DNA of 64,000 bases from Stramonita haemastoma (GCA_030674155.1 CM060318.1:73209646-73273645), one strand, 5' to 3'. Counted from the first letter of the stretch, positions 36,333 to 50,853 are shown. Program-made: numbers and translations. The notes: generated by a model not told the origin, from the sequence alone.

Positions 36333-36781
36333 TATGCTATGTGTGCTGCACGATATCGTTTCATTCATATGGGAGCTAGTTAGTCTGCGTCATGGGGGAG
36401 TACTCTGTTGGGCTTCTTTCCTGTGATAATAATGTTATTGTGTGCCCTTGGGTTAAATCCCCCTCCCTCCCCCCTTCCATTCTTTACCTCCGAAAGCTGA
36501 TCAGCATGTACCCCATTGGTTTGTGTTTGTTTGGGTTTTTTTTTTAGGGGTGGATGGTGGTTTTGCTTTTGTTTTGCTTTGGGTTTTTTCTTTTTTGAGG
36601 GGGGAGAGGGTTGTTATGCTCTTTGTTCCTATTCAATTCTTTTTATTAAGATATTTTTTCATCTTTTGGTGTATTCATGTGTAATTATATGATTTACACT
36701 GCTTGGTTTGATCTGATCCTGGGGGAGATATGAATTATGTTACAAAATGATAAACACGAACAATATCTATTTTTGGTTTAG

Positions 36782-36969
<188 letters not shown>

Positions 36970-37704
36970 ATTCCTTTATCTCTTTTTATCCAGAAGACAC
37001 TATCTCCCACATTGTCTGCTTAATCTTTGCAATGATGCCTTTAAATTCGGACTGCAAATTTTTGTGATGTGGAAAGTATATTTCAAGACTAACGTTACCC
37101 AGAGATTGGACATCAGAAAACCAATAGCCAACAATCAAAATGGATATATAGTTTCCAAGGAGGGGGGGGGCATGTAGGTCGCAAGCTCATGACTATAATT
37201 ATCAGGTGGGCTGCATAGTGGTATAGTAGCATAGTAGTGCCCTGTCTTCTCCTGTGCTTGTGACTCGACAGGAGGTCTGCCCGTTGGTTTCAGCTGACAC
37301 GTTTTGACTTCAGAGCAGCTCATGATAAGTCCAGCCTGTGACCCCTTTTGGGGGAGGATGCCCAGAACTAGCTTTGTTATGGCGCTGGTGGTCTGCGCCC
37401 CTTAGCCCTGAACCATAACCATAGCCCATAGCCATCGCCACAGCCACAGCTTGAGGCTGCGCCCACCCTACCCTGCCCCATGTCCTCATCAAGAGAACAC
37501 CACATCAACGTGGTGCTGAGGTGCCACTGCGGAGTTCACTGGACTGGTCCAAGAGAGTGGGAGATCTCCGCAAGGCTTACTCACAAGTTAATTAATGCTG
37601 ATGGCTTTAAAGACTGTGAAATACTATGAGTTTATAGCTGGTAAAAATGACCACAGGAATGCTGGAAAATATTCGGGTGGTAATTTGAGAGAGAGATTTG
37701 ATTT

Positions 37705-38010
37705 GATTTGATTTATTCTTTTATATCGAGGATAATGGGATAAGCACACTTGTGCTTTTTTTATATCCAGTCCCCGTGTGCATGCTGTTTTGTAAATGTC
37801 ATCTGTTCCCACCGGCACACAATGGCCTACTCTTACGAAAAGCGGAACAGGATTTAACGTATGCGAAAGATGTTCTGTATGCGTTCGCACACGGGGCCTC
37901 GGTTTAAAGTCTCATCCGAAGGACTTTTGGGGAGAGTGGAGTCAGCACTGATGTTAACTCCAGGAGAAAAATCTCCTCGACCGGACTCCGGGTCGTCAAA
38001 TTGCCAGCGA
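37705..38010 (-). mobile_element. SINE-alpha, head truncated
   Basis: From (GATTT)n and TTATATCGAGGATAATGG to GACCGGACTCCGGGTCGTC at the rim of the head, then (AG)n. The body matches the family well. Confidence 0.8.
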
Positions 38011-38011
38011 A

Positions 38012-38601
<590 letters not shown>

Positions 38602-38706
38602 GGGAAACCTGTCACATTTCTGTCTGCTTCTTTTTAGAGTAACAAGAAGTAAATCTAAGAAAGGAACACACAAAAGAAAAATCCCCTTAATATACAAAAA
38701 AAAAAC

Positions 38707-38778
38707 TTCCCAAGCGGGGAATCGAACCCCGGCCGTCGCGGTGAGAGCGCGAAATCCTAACCACTAGACCACTTGGGA
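38707..38778 (-). tRNA. tRNA-Glu(CTC), intact; junction S6|S7
   Basis: Reference sequence with a ten-nucleotide T-run after G downstream. Confidence 0.9.
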
Positions 38779-39331
38779 CCTGTTACACAGATGATAAAGT
38801 TTGTTGAAGAAAGAGCAGTAGCTTCTATGTGTCGTGGGGAAAGTGTTATCGTTTTTCCCTACTAATAATAAAGCTTACGTTTCTCCTCAACCGTCTTCCC
38901 CCTCTGTTGCTTTTCTTTCTTTTTTTGGGAAGGGGGCAGGGGAGGGGGATGAATTATTAGGTTGTCATTGTTTTATACCACTATCATCGTTCCTACGAAT
39001 CAGAGAGAAGAAGAGTGATAGAAATAGCAAAAAGTGGTAGTAAAAAAACAAAAAACAGACACAAAAACAAAAAAGCGGAAAATTGTTTTTAAAAACAAAA
39101 TTGTCCGGTAGAATTAGGAATAAATTATGATTTACTTGTAGCAATTGTTTTTTTTTCATAGGACTGGAAGGAAGATGGACACATCATCACGAATTCTTCT
39201 TCATCGTCGAATATTCAGACAGTAACTATTGATGTCTGTTATAGTGAGCGAAACTGTTGCGCTGCCCTTAAGCGTTGGACAATTTAGGCCCAGCCCATCT
39301 GACGGTAGAGAATTGCTGTTATTTTAATGGG

Positions 39332-39362
<31 letters not shown>

Positions 39363-39566
39363 AAGGCAGGAGAAGTGACCAAGAAAGCAACAACAACAAA
39401 AAAGACAAGAAGGAGGGGAGAAGAAGAAAAGGAGCAAGACAGAAACAAAGAGAGGGATAGATAAGAGAAAATTCCAGCACGGAATTTCCAAAAGGTGGGA
39501 GGCTATAATATACAGGCTACTGAAAGACCCCTGGCAATCCCCGGGGGAATCACGCATGAAAAAAAA

Positions 39567-39611
<45 letters not shown>

Positions 39612-39628
39612 CAGATAGACAGATAGAC

Positions 39629-39663
<35 letters not shown>

Positions 39664-39680
39664 CAGATAGACAGATAGAC

Positions 39681-39727
<47 letters not shown>

Positions 39728-39845
39728 AAAAGAAGAGTATCCCCCCCAAAAAAAAAAGAAAAAAGTTTTGGCACAGTTCTGAGCAATTTATGCGATTTTT
39801 TAATGTATAGAATACAAAGACAAAAAAACAACAAAAAAAAACCCT
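38779..39845. repeat. spacer S7, complete
   Basis: AGATGATAAAGTTTGTTGAAG, CGTTTCTCCTCAACCGTC, GCGCTGCCCTTAAGCG, AGAAAAGGCAGGAGAAGTG, then the (GATA)n/(GACA)n block. Only full S7 in the window. Confidence 0.8.
39568..39726. repeat. (GATA)n with interspersed GACA
   Basis: GATA units with two symmetric groups of GACA at about 39609-39630 and 39661-39682; the groups are 52 bp apart, showing an internal duplication. Confidence 0.96.
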
Positions 39846-39917
39846 TTCCCAAGCGGGGAATCGAACCCTGGCCGTCGCGGTGAGAGCGCGAAATCCTAAC
39901 CACTAGACCACTTGGGA
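39846..39917 (-). tRNA. tRNA-Glu(CTC), one T-stem mismatch; junction S7|S1
   Basis: AACCCTGGCC replaces AACCCCGGCC, changing one G in the 5' side of the T stem. The TTCGATTCC part of the B box is kept. Confidence 0.85.
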
Positions 39918-40720
39918 TCTGATAATATGAGTGTAAAGAATAGTCTTCTCCCTACAGTTAATCCACCCCACAACCCCATGTATGTCTCCACCTGTTCTTA
40001 TTCATTGGTCATTTTTCCAGCTGGCCGGCTGATCAGGGCTATGAAGTTCGTGATAACACGGTCAAGATGTGACAAACATCCTATGTTGTCTTTATGTTAC
40101 TTGCTTTCTTACAATATTTCTGTGGCGACATTATAAGAACATTTTATAACTAAAACTAGCTAATCAAAGTATTCATCAGAATTGCATGTTTGTTTCAGGG
40201 AAACACTGAAGATTTTGGAGGAAGCTGGTTGCAAAATCTTTGTTGGCACTCACAAAAAAATACATAAACTGAACAACCCACAGAACAAAAAGCTGTCACC
40301 TTCCAAACAAATAAAGGTGTGTTGAAGGCACCAATGGTCAAATCTACAGGGATAATTTCAAGAACTATAAGCGATTTAGTAGGTGTGGGATAGAAATTAG
40401 CAGGAAAAAAATAACAGGGCAAAAACCAGAAAGAGAACAGTGTCAGAAAATAATAGCAAAAAAAAAAAGAAAAGGAAAGAAAAGAAAAGATTTTAAATAC
40501 TAAAGTGTCGATGGAAATAATTACAGTTTACTTGTGCCATCAGTCTTCTGTAGGACCGAAGAAAGATGCCAACATGATGTCAAATGAATCTTTTTTTAAA
40601 TCCCCCCTCCCCCCCCCCCAAAAAAAAAAAATTCTGTTAGGCACAATTTTGAGCAGTTCATAACTAAAATAAAAATGTATATGTAATACATAATACAGGA
40701 CAAAAACAACAGAGAAAAAA
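39918..40720. repeat. spacer S1, diverged
   Basis: S1 markers present with more changes than other copies (GCTGATCAGGGCTATGAAG, AAACATCCTATGTTGTC, CTTCTGTAGGACCGAAG). Lacks the (GAA)n expansion. Confidence 0.8.
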
Positions 40721-40818
40721 TTCCCAAGCGGGGAATCGAACCCCGGCCGTCGCGGTGAGAGCGCGAATACATGACACTGAAATTCCCTAACCACCTATGA
40801 CCCACGTTCTTCTTGGGA
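40721..40818 (-). pseudogene. tRNA-Glu(CTC) split by filler DNA; junction S1|S1
   Basis: The 3' 47 nt (T arm and anticodon arm) are intact. Then about 14 nt (TACATGACACTGAA) and about 9 nt (CACGTTCTT) are inserted into the 5' half, with CCTAACCAC and CTTGGGA still recognisable. The insertion is not at the 37/38 intron position, so it is a rearranged pseudogene, not an intron-bearing gene. Confidence 0.85.
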
Positions 40819-41699
40819 TTCTATTACTTTTTTCCTTATTCTTAGTTGTTAAAGTAGTTGTGTCTTTTATCTTATGTTTTCCCCCACACAACCCTGCTTT
40901 GCTTGCCTTTCTATCCTTGCTGTTTGTATGGACCACAGCCCACTGATCAGCCAATGAAGTACGTAATAAAACGGACGAGGTGCAACAAATATCCAATGTT
41001 TTCTTTATGTTTCTTGTTTTGTTTTCAATATTTCCATGACGACATTATCAAAACACTTTATAACCAACACTGGCTAATCAAAGTATTCATCAGAATTGCA
41101 TGTTTGTTCCATTGAAGATTTTGGAGGAAGCTGGTTGCAAAATCTTACTGGCATCACAAAAAACCATATTAACCGAACAACCCAAGAACAAAAAGCTGGC
41201 ATATTCCAAAGAAAAAAGGTGCTTGAAGGCACCAAGGGTTAAATCTACAGGGCTAATTTCAAGAACTACAAGTGATTTAGTGGGTGTAAGATAGAAATTA
41301 GCAGGAAAAAATGACAGGGTAAAAATCAGAAAGAGAACAGTGACAGAAAATAATACAAAGAGAAGAAGAAGAAGAAGAAGAAGAAGAAGAAGAAGAAGAA
41401 GAAGAAGAAGAAGAAGAAGAAGATTTTAAATATTAAATTTTCAGGTGGAAATAATTACAGTTTACTTGTTCCATCAGTCTTCTATAGGACCTGAAGAAAG
41501 ATGCCAACATTATCTCAAATGAATTAAAAAAAAAAAAAAATTATTTAAATAAAAAATAAATACCCCCCCCCCCCCCCCCCCCCTCCCCAAAAAAAAAAAG
41601 TTCTGTCAGGCACAGAGTCTTGAGCAGTTCATGACTTTTCAAAGATATATTATATATATATATATATATATTATATATATTATATTATATATATATTAT

Positions 41700-41731
<32 letters not shown>

Positions 41732-41761
41732 ACATAATACAGGACAAAAACAGATAAAAAA
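40819..41761. repeat. spacer S1
   Basis: Second S1 in a row. (GAA)n 41358-41423, C-run 41563-41583, (AT)n 41645-41735, then the CAGGACAAAAAC end. Confidence 0.85.
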
Positions 41762-41833
41762 TTCCCAAGCGGGGAATCGAACCCCGGCCGTCGCGGTGAG
41801 AGCGCGAAATCCTAACCACTAGACCACTTGGGA
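41762..41833 (-). tRNA. tRNA-Glu(CTC), intact; junction S1|S2
   Basis: Reference sequence; six-T terminator. Confidence 0.9.
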
Positions 41834-42794
41834 TCTGTCATCATGTTATAAAGAGTACTCTTTTCTAACAGGTAATTCACCCCAGATCCCATGCATGTCT
41901 CTACCTGTATCGACCACGGCCCACTGATCAGCGCAATGAAGTTCATAATAAAACGGCCGAGGTGTGACTGAAAAAATATCCAATGCTGTCTTTACCTTTC
42001 TTGTTTTCTTTTCAATATTTCGTGGCGACTTGAGGTATTTTAACACTATAAGGAGGATTCAAAACTAGTAGGCACCCATCAGTCTGGGAAGACTATGGAG
42101 TTGCGCTCTAGTCTTTAGAGCCAAAGCCTGGTAAATATGTATGAAGGGCAAGCTGTTACCCATGCAGCAGACCTCCCCTCTCCACGCTACTGGAATGATC
42201 ATTGGAAAGGCAATGACCGATACGAATGGTTCCAGTACCGTCGCAGGAGCCACCAGAACGTTGCCATATACAGCCCCGACCTCCCTGGGACTCCAACTCC
42301 CTGATGATGGGGCCAAAGGGTCCACAGTGGGCAAGTAGCCTATGCTTTTGTGTTCGGACACGGTGAGAAGAACGATGTAGTAATCAATGAATCAACCAGT
42401 ATCATTATCTTCATTAAACAAAAGAAAAAGAAGCATTCTATCGGATAAAGTATTAAGTTGTAGAGAAGTTGGGGCTTTCTTTCTGCTTTGGCGGGGTTTT
42501 GTTGTTTGCTGTTTCGTTTCCTTTGTTTTTGTTTTATTTTTGTTGTGTTCTTGTTTTGATTTTTTGTTGGTTTTTTTGTTTGTTTGTTTGTTTGTGGGTT
42601 TTTTTTTTTTTTGGGGTGGGGGTTGTTTGTTTTTGCTTTTACAAAAGAGTGGGACTATGAAATATTCATCCCACATACTCTTAAAAGCCCCCCTCCCTTC
42701 CAAAACAAAAAACAACAACTCCAAAACAACAAACCTTAAAATGAAAAACACACACAAAAATGAACAACAAAGAAAAAGTTTCTTAAAAAAAAAC
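41834..42794. repeat. spacer S2
   Basis: Same order as 29961-30976; G/T block 42490-42640 and the TCCCACATACTCTTAAAAGC marker. Confidence 0.85.
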
Positions 42795-42866
42795 TTCCCA
42801 AGCGGGGAATCGAACCCCGGCCGTCGCGGTGAGAGCGCGAAATCCTAACCACTAGACCACTTCGGA
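42795..42866 (-). tRNA. tRNA-Glu(CTC), acceptor variant; junction S2|S3
   Basis: The 5' end reads TCCGAAG, so position 4 (G) no longer pairs with the 3' G. The same change is in the 49997 copy. Otherwise reference. Confidence 0.85.
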
Positions 42867-43062
42867 TATATGTTACAGAGTTAAAAATTCTTTTCTCATG
42901 CGTACAGCTAATTCCCCTCCTGTGTCTGATAATTGAAAACAAGTGATAAAAAGGTAAGAAAAAATCACAGAGAAACAGATTGACAAAGAAGAGGAAAAAA
43001 AAACTAGTAGAAATTTGAAGAAGTCAGAGTACAATGTGTCACATGGTAATAGAAGTAGTAGC

Positions 43063-43149
<87 letters not shown>

Positions 43150-43197
43150 GGTGGTGGTGGTGGTGATGGTGGTGGCAGTAGTAGTAGTAGTAAAAAT

Positions 43198-43271
<74 letters not shown>

Positions 43272-43401
43272 ATATGGAATTTATATAGCACTACATCGTG
43301 TAAAAAAAAAACAACCAAAAAAACAAAAGCCTTCGTATTTATCCTCTTTTTACACATGCAACCAATACCAAAAAATAATGGTGTTGACAAATTCAGTTCT
43401 T

Positions 43402-43486
<85 letters not shown>

Positions 43487-43934
43487 ACACTCACACACAC
43501 ATCCATCAGTCTCGGAAGACTATGGAGTTGCGCTCTAGGCGTCGCCGGAATGGTCCATTGGACAGGCAGTCCCCAATTCGCATGGTTCCAGTGCCATCGC
43601 AGGAGCCGCCAGAATATTGCCATATACAGCCCGAACCACCCTGGGGATTCCAACTCCCCGATTTTTCCTCAGGGATGGTGTCTAAACAGGACACCTGTGT
43701 GCATGCTGGGTTATATAAAAAAAATTGTTGTCATCCCTTCTACGGCACACAATGGCCTACTCTTCCCAAAGGCGGAACAGGTTTTTAACGTGTGCGCAAG
43801 ATGTTCTGCGTGCGTTTGCACACGGGGCTTCGGTTAACAGTCTGATCCGAATATGTATAAAGGTTAACCACATCATGCCGATGTACCTAAAGCAGGATTG
43901 AATTGGATTGGATTGGATTGGATAGTGTACCACT

Positions 43935-44395
43935 ATAGTCATGGTAGATTTCTCTGCGTGAAATTCGGGCTGATCTCCCAATGGGAGAGCACATCACCAC
44001 CCATTGTTGTCCTTTTCTTATCTGCAACTGTATTAATTGTTGTCTCCCTATCAAGAGTGGCTTTTTTTTTTACAGAATTTTTCCAGGAACAACTCTTTTG
44101 TTGCCGTTGGTTCTTTTACGTGCGCTAAATAATCATGTGTAACACACAGGACCTCGGTTTACCCTCACAGCCAAAAGACTACCACCCAGACCACCACTCA
44201 TGGTCTAATGGATTGGGAGGGGGGGGGGTGAGAAATCGAGCCTCGAACCACCGCACACTTCCAACCGGACTTTTCGCTTTCTAGGCAGGCGCGTTACCTC
44301 TGAACCACCCATAACGGGGATCGAACCACCATACACTTCCAACCCGGACTTTTCGCTTTCCAGGCAGGTGCGTTACCTGTAGACCCCCAATCCAC
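43935..44395 (-). mobile_element. SINE-beta in S3
   Basis: Most complete SINE-beta here. The CTTTCTAGGCAGGCGCGTTACC head segment occurs twice (about 44276 and 44336), as a 60-bp tandem duplication. Confidence 0.72.
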
Positions 44396-44820
44396 AGGAT
44401 GGGCTCCAAGCAGGGTCTCCTTGCCCATGCAGGCCTGATGACACACCGCTTCAGCAGTATGCCTCAACTCCTCAAAGAGTTTAGGAAAGCCAATGTCAAG
44501 TCAAACCATCCGTGTGGGGAAAGGGTAATGGTAAAGGTGTCCCATAACCTGTGTTGTCGTAGGGGAGCGAGGCACCAGAGACCTCAGCTTCTCTAGGGGC
44601 CAGCACGTTGAGGGCGGCGCCCATCTCCTCTCCCTCGCTGCTTTATTTTTCCCTGACCCTAAATAGGGCAGGTACCCATTTACAGCTGGGTGAACTCGGG
44701 GAACTGTACTGTAGCCAAGGTGTGTAAATGGTCACCCATCCAATTGGCAACCACGCTCCACGCTGCTTAACCTGGCTGGGGGAAAGGGAGTGCTCTGACC
44801 ACTGAGCTATCCCGTCCCCA
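44392..44820 (-). mobile_element. SINE-gamma in S3
   Basis: As 32565-32990; head end GACCACTGAGCTATCCCGTC on the plus strand. Confidence 0.6.
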
Positions 44821-44970
44821 CGGGGAAAGGGTAGAGAGGGTAATAAAACTGTGAAATTAAAAAAGAGAGAGAAAGAGAGACAGAGAAACTGGGAATCATG
44901 GTTGTATAACTTGGGTGAAAAAATGAATGTCAAGCTAATTTTTAAAATATAACGTACAAAGAAAAAAAAC

Positions 44971-45042
44971 TTCCCAAGCGGGGAATCGAACCCCGGCCGT
45001 CGCGGTGAGAGCGCGAAATCCTAACCACTAGACCACTTGGGA
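44971..45042 (-). tRNA. tRNA-Glu(CTC), intact; junction S3|S4
   Basis: Reference sequence, in contrast to the mismatched 33140 copy at the same junction type. Confidence 0.9.
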
Positions 45043-45231
45043 CTTGCTACTTGTGTGAGTAATTCTTTATCAATTCTGGCATGCCAAAAGCTAATCGACA
45101 CTGTACGGCTATGAGTCTTAACCCTACACTGGCCAGTAACAACTCTCTTGGTGTCTTTCTGATCCAGATGATTAGAAATTAGAAATAATTGAAAAGGCAA
45201 GGCAAGGCAAGGCAAGGCAAGGCAAGGCAAA

Positions 45232-45290
45232 GTCTTTTATTCGAGGATAATAGATAAGCACTCGTGTGCTTTTTTACAGCCAGTCCCCGC
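45232..45290 (-). mobile_element. SINE-alpha tail fragment
   Basis: TCTTTTATTCGAGGATAATAG to CCAGTCCCCG only, preceded by (GGCAA)n. Confidence 0.65.
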
Positions 45291-45759
45291 CCTTTTCAGG
45301 GATACATCAAGTTGAAAATATACTGAACAATAAGACTTTACGCAGTACCAAACAACACACAAGAATAAAGGACACTATATATGATAAGGTAATAAAATGC
45401 ACTCTTTCAGAAGACAAAAATCAGAAGTCACAATAATAAAAAAAATTTTGATTATGGAAAAAAGAAAAGCGTTAGTAGATAAGAAGCAAACAAAAGAACA
45501 AAATAAAATAAACAACCGAAAACATCAATCCACCACTATCTATCAAAAATTTACATGTAATATAAATCATACATTTGGATAAAAGGGGAATTTATATATA
45601 TATTTTTTTTAAAAACTAGCATCCTTATTGGAGGGGGGGGGGGAGACATACTACCAATAAAATTATAATAATAAAAAAAGAGAAAAAAAAACAAAACATA
45701 AAACATCCTAGATGTATCAAAAAATAGGCATATCATTTTTTTCAATCGGATAATGTTTT

Positions 45760-46798
<1,039 letters not shown>

Positions 46799-46923
46799 AT
46801 TGTAAGTGTAGGCTACTGATAAGGATGCTAAATATCTTTATTATATAACAAGTGGGATAGTGAAAATCAGTCTTAAAAATCAGCTACAATGATACAATGA
46901 TAAGATACATGTGAAACATTTAA

Positions 46924-46990
46924 ACGCGCGCGCACACCACACCACACACACACACACACACACACACAACACACACACACACACACACAC

Positions 46991-47023
<33 letters not shown>

Positions 47024-47024
47024 G
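46924..47024. repeat. (CA)n microsatellite
   Basis: Begins with CGCGCGCGCACACC; four AACAC interruptions. Confidence 0.95.
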
Positions 47025-47060
47025 GATACACTGAGGGGGGAGAGGGGGGAGTGTGGTTTG

Positions 47061-47817
47061 TTATTTTTGATGTTTTAAGTGGTTTAGGAGGTGATTTTTG
47101 AAGGTTGTTAATGATTGGTGCTGTTTAATTGAATCAGGAAGGGAGTTCCACAGGGTAGGACCTGAGTATAGTAAACTAGATTTGAACAAGTCTATTCTTG
47201 GGATTCGGACTCTTGGCTTTTCCATATTTCTGGAATGATTTATTGGGAAATTATCTTTTAAGGGTGTGGGGATATTTCCTGTCATTATCTTAAACATCAT
47301 GATGCCTTTGTTATATTTTAGTCTTTGGTGTAGGGGAAGAATATTCAACTGATTATAGTCCACTTCTTGCAAGGTTGTTTTCTTCAATAGGACCAGTTTA
47401 AGACCACGTTTATACAGGCTAAGTAACGGTTTCATGGTATTTGCACTGGCAGAATCCCACAGGGTTGCTGCATAGTCTATTGAGGATTGTATATAAGCTT
47501 GAAAGAACAGTTTCTTTGAGTTGAAGTCAAGAAAGTGTTTAATTTTAGTCAACTGGTAAACTTTTTGGGACAAGTATTTGCATAGATGAGATATGTGGTA
47601 GAACCAGCTGAGATTTTCATCAATTGTTACTCCTAGTACTTTGTGGTGAGAGGTTTGTTCAATTGCTTCATTTTTTATGTAGATTTTAAACAGTTTATGT
47701 GATAAATTCTGTCGCTTTTGTCTGGTGGTGATAAGCATGCATTTTGTTTTTTGGGGATGAATAGACATGTGGTTTTGTTCTGTCCATTTGACAAGTTCGT
47801 CAGTGCTTTTTTGTAAA
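47061..47817 (-). pseudogene. truncated non-LTR retrotransposon, C-terminal RT region
   Basis: About 250 residues. After an N-terminal cut past the catalytic YADD motif it has the conserved downstream block with NxxKT (HPQKTKCMLI), KVLGVTIDENLSW, SSIDYAATLWDSAS, then the C-terminal module LNILPLHQRLKYNKG..GPTLWNSLPDSI..LTTFKNHL, and stops at TAA 47061. This layout is typical of L2/CR1-type LINE ORF2 ends. It differs clearly from the LINE at 54060, so a second family. The open frame continues 25 codons into spacer S4, which supplies the ATG, so the apparent start is not that of the element. The reading frame itself has no stop or frameshift. Confidence 0.8.
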
Positions 47818-47892
47818 GGGCGCCCGTGCATCGTACCGAGTATTGGGATAAAAATCATGAAGTTGATATTGAAAAAACCCAAAAAAAACACC

Positions 47893-47964
47893 TTCCCAAG
47901 CGGGGAATCGAACCCCGGCCGTCGCGGTGAGAGCGCGAAATCCTAACCACTAGACCACTTGGGA
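47893..47964 (-). tRNA. tRNA-Glu(CTC), intact; junction S4|S1
   Basis: Reference sequence. S5, S6 and S7 are absent between its flanks, the largest spacer loss in the array. Confidence 0.9.
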
Positions 47965-48800
47965 TCTACTACTCCGTCTTGTAAAGAGTGCTGTTTACCT
48001 TACAGTTAATCTACCCCCACAACCATGGCATGCCTCTACCTGTTTGTATGGACCACGGCCCACTGATCAGGGTAATGAAGTACGTAATAAAACGGACCAG
48101 GTGCAACAAATATCCAATGTTGTCTTTATGTTTCTTGTTTTGTTTTCAATATTTCCATGACGACATTATCAAAACATTTTATAACCAACACTAGCTAATC
48201 AAAGTATTCATCAGAATTGCATGTTTGTTCCATGGAAACACTGAAGATTTTGGAGGAAGCTGGTTACAAAATCACCATTGGCACTCACAGAAAACAAATA
48301 AACTGAACAACCCACAGAACAAAAAGCTGGCATATTCCAAAGAAAAAAGGTACACTGAAGGCACCAATGGTTAAATCTACAGGGCTAATTTCAAGAACTA
48401 CAAGGGATTTAGTGGGTGTAAGATAGAAATTAGCAGGAAAAAATGACAGGGTAAAAATCAGAAAGAGAACAGTGACAGAAAATAATAGCAAAGAAGAAGA
48501 AGAAGAAGAAGAAGAAGAAGAAGAAGAAGAAGAAGAAGAAGAAGAAGAAGAAGAAGAAGAAGAAGAAGATTTTAAATATTAAATTTTCAGGTAGAAATAA
48601 TTACAGTTTACTTGTTCCATCAGTCTTCTATAGGACCTGAAGAAAGATGCCAACATTATCTCAAATAAAAAAATAAAAATATATATATATATATTAAAAA
48701 AAAAAAAAATTAAATACCCCCCCTCCCTTCCCCCCCCCCCCCAAAAAAAAAGTTCTGTCAGGCACAGAGTCTTGAGCAGTTCATGACTTTTCAAAGAATG

Positions 48801-48892
<92 letters not shown>

Positions 48893-48924
48893 ACATAATA
48901 CAGGACAAAAACAGAGAAAAAAAA
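47965..48924. repeat. spacer S1
   Basis: (GAA)n 48492-48569 (largest in the S1 class), C-runs near 48716-48743, (TA)n 48797-48895. Confidence 0.85.
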
Positions 48925-48996
48925 TTCCCGAGCGGGGAATCGAACCCCGGCCGTCGCGGTGAGAGCGCGAAATCCTAACCACTAGACCACTTGGGA
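48925..48996 (-). tRNA. tRNA-Glu(CTC), one acceptor mismatch; junction S1|S2
   Basis: TTCCCGAGC replaces TTCCCAAGC, placing a C opposite A5 in the acceptor stem. Confidence 0.85.
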
Positions 48997-49996
48997 TCTG
49001 CCATTCATGTTATAAAGAGTATTCTTTTTCTAACAGGTAATTCACCCCCATATCCCATGCATGTCTCTCTACCTGTATCGACCACGGCCCGCTGATCAGC
49101 GCAATGAAGTTCATAATAAAACGGCCGAGGTGTGACTGACAAATATTCAATGCTGTCTTTACGTTTCTTGTTTCCTTTTCAATATTTCTGTGGCGACTTG
49201 AGGTATTTTAACACTATACGGGGGAAAACTAGTAGGCACCCATCAGTCTGGGAAGACTATGGAGTTGCCCTCTAGTCTTTAGAGCACAAAGCCTGGGTAA
49301 GCATGTATGAAGGGCAAGCTGTTACCCATGCAGCAGACCCCCCCCCCCCCCCCCCCCCCCCCCCCACTCCATTGGAATGATCCACTGGAAAAGGCAATGA
49401 CCGATACGAATGGTTCCAGTACCGTCGCAGGAGCCACCAGAACGTTGCCATATAGGCTTCAGCCCCGAGCCGCCCTGGGACTCCAACTCCCTGATGATGG
49501 GGCCAAAGGGTCCACAGTGCGCAAGTAGCCTAACCTTGTTCGGACACGGTGAGAAGGACCATGTAGTAATCAATGAATCAACCAGTATCATTATCTTCAT
49601 TAAACAAAAGAAAAAGAAGCATTCTATCGGATGAAGTATTAAGTTCCGGTGAGGTTGGGGCTTTCTTTCTGTTTTGGCGGGGTTTTGTTGTTTGTTTTTT
49701 CGTTTCCTTTGTTTTAGTTTTAGTTTTGTTGTGTTTTTGTTTTGATTTGTTGTTGTTGTTTTTTGTTGTTGTTGTTTTTTGTTTGTTTGGTTTTTTGTGT
49801 GTTTTTTTGGTTTTTTGGGGTGTGTGTGTTTGTTTTTGCTTTTACAAAAGAGTGGGACTATGAAATATTCATCCCACATACTCTTAAAAGCCCCCCTCCC
49901 TTCCAAATAAAAAACAACAACTCCAAAACAACAAACCTTAAAATGGAAAAACACACACAAAAATCAACAACAAAGAAAAAGTTTCCTTAAAAAAAC
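48997..49996. repeat. spacer S2
   Basis: As 29961; a C-run of 28 nt at 49338-49365 expands a position that is CCTCCCC in sister copies. Confidence 0.85.
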
Positions 49997-50068
49997 TTCC
50001 CAAGCGGGGAATCGAACCCCGGCCGTCGCGGTGAGAGCGCGAAATCCTAACCACTAGACCACTTCGGA
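49997..50068 (-). tRNA. tRNA-Glu(CTC), acceptor variant; junction S2|S3
   Basis: Same TCCGAAG 5' end as the 42795 copy. Confidence 0.85.
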
Positions 50069-50260
50069 TATATATTACAGAGTTAAAAATTCTTTTCTCA
50101 TGCGTACAGCTAATTCCCCTCCTGTGTCTAATAATTGAAAAAAGTGATAAAAAGGTAAGAAAAAGTCACAGAGAAACAGAATGACAGAAGAGGAAAAAAA
50201 ACTAGTAGAAATTTGAAGAAGTCAGAGTACAATGTGTCACATGGTAATAGAAGTAGTAGC

Positions 50261-50346
<86 letters not shown>

Positions 50347-50355
50347 ATGGTGGTG

Positions 50356-50430
<75 letters not shown>

Positions 50431-50445
50431 ATGGTGGTGGTGGTG

Positions 50446-50520
<75 letters not shown>

Positions 50521-50525
50521 AAAAT

Positions 50526-50603
<78 letters not shown>

Positions 50604-50747
50604 ATATGGACTTTAAAAAAAAATTACATGATTATATAGCACTACATCATCTAAAAAAAAAAAAATTTTAAGCCAAAAACAAAGTCCTTGTATTTATCCT
50701 CTTTTTACACATGCAACCAATACCAAAAATAGTGTTAACAAATTCAG

Positions 50748-50853
<106 letters not shown>

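Larger units (their letters stand above)
42867..44970. repeat. spacer S3, complete
   Basis: (GTA)n/(GGT)n/(ATG)n 43075-43272, (CA)n 43404-43498, the ACTATGGAGTTGCGCTC stretch, SINE-alpha-like piece, (GGATT)n 43905-43922, SINE-beta minus 43935-44395 (with a duplicated head-proximal segment), SINE-gamma minus 44392-44820. Confidence 0.85.

Noticed and set aside
40721..40818. Intron-containing tRNA
   Set aside because: The extra bases are not one nucleotide after the anticodon and there are two separate insertions.
43015..43788. 257-codon Ser/Met/His-rich frame
   Set aside because: Made of (AGT)n, (ATG)n, (CA)n and SINE sequence inside spacer S3.
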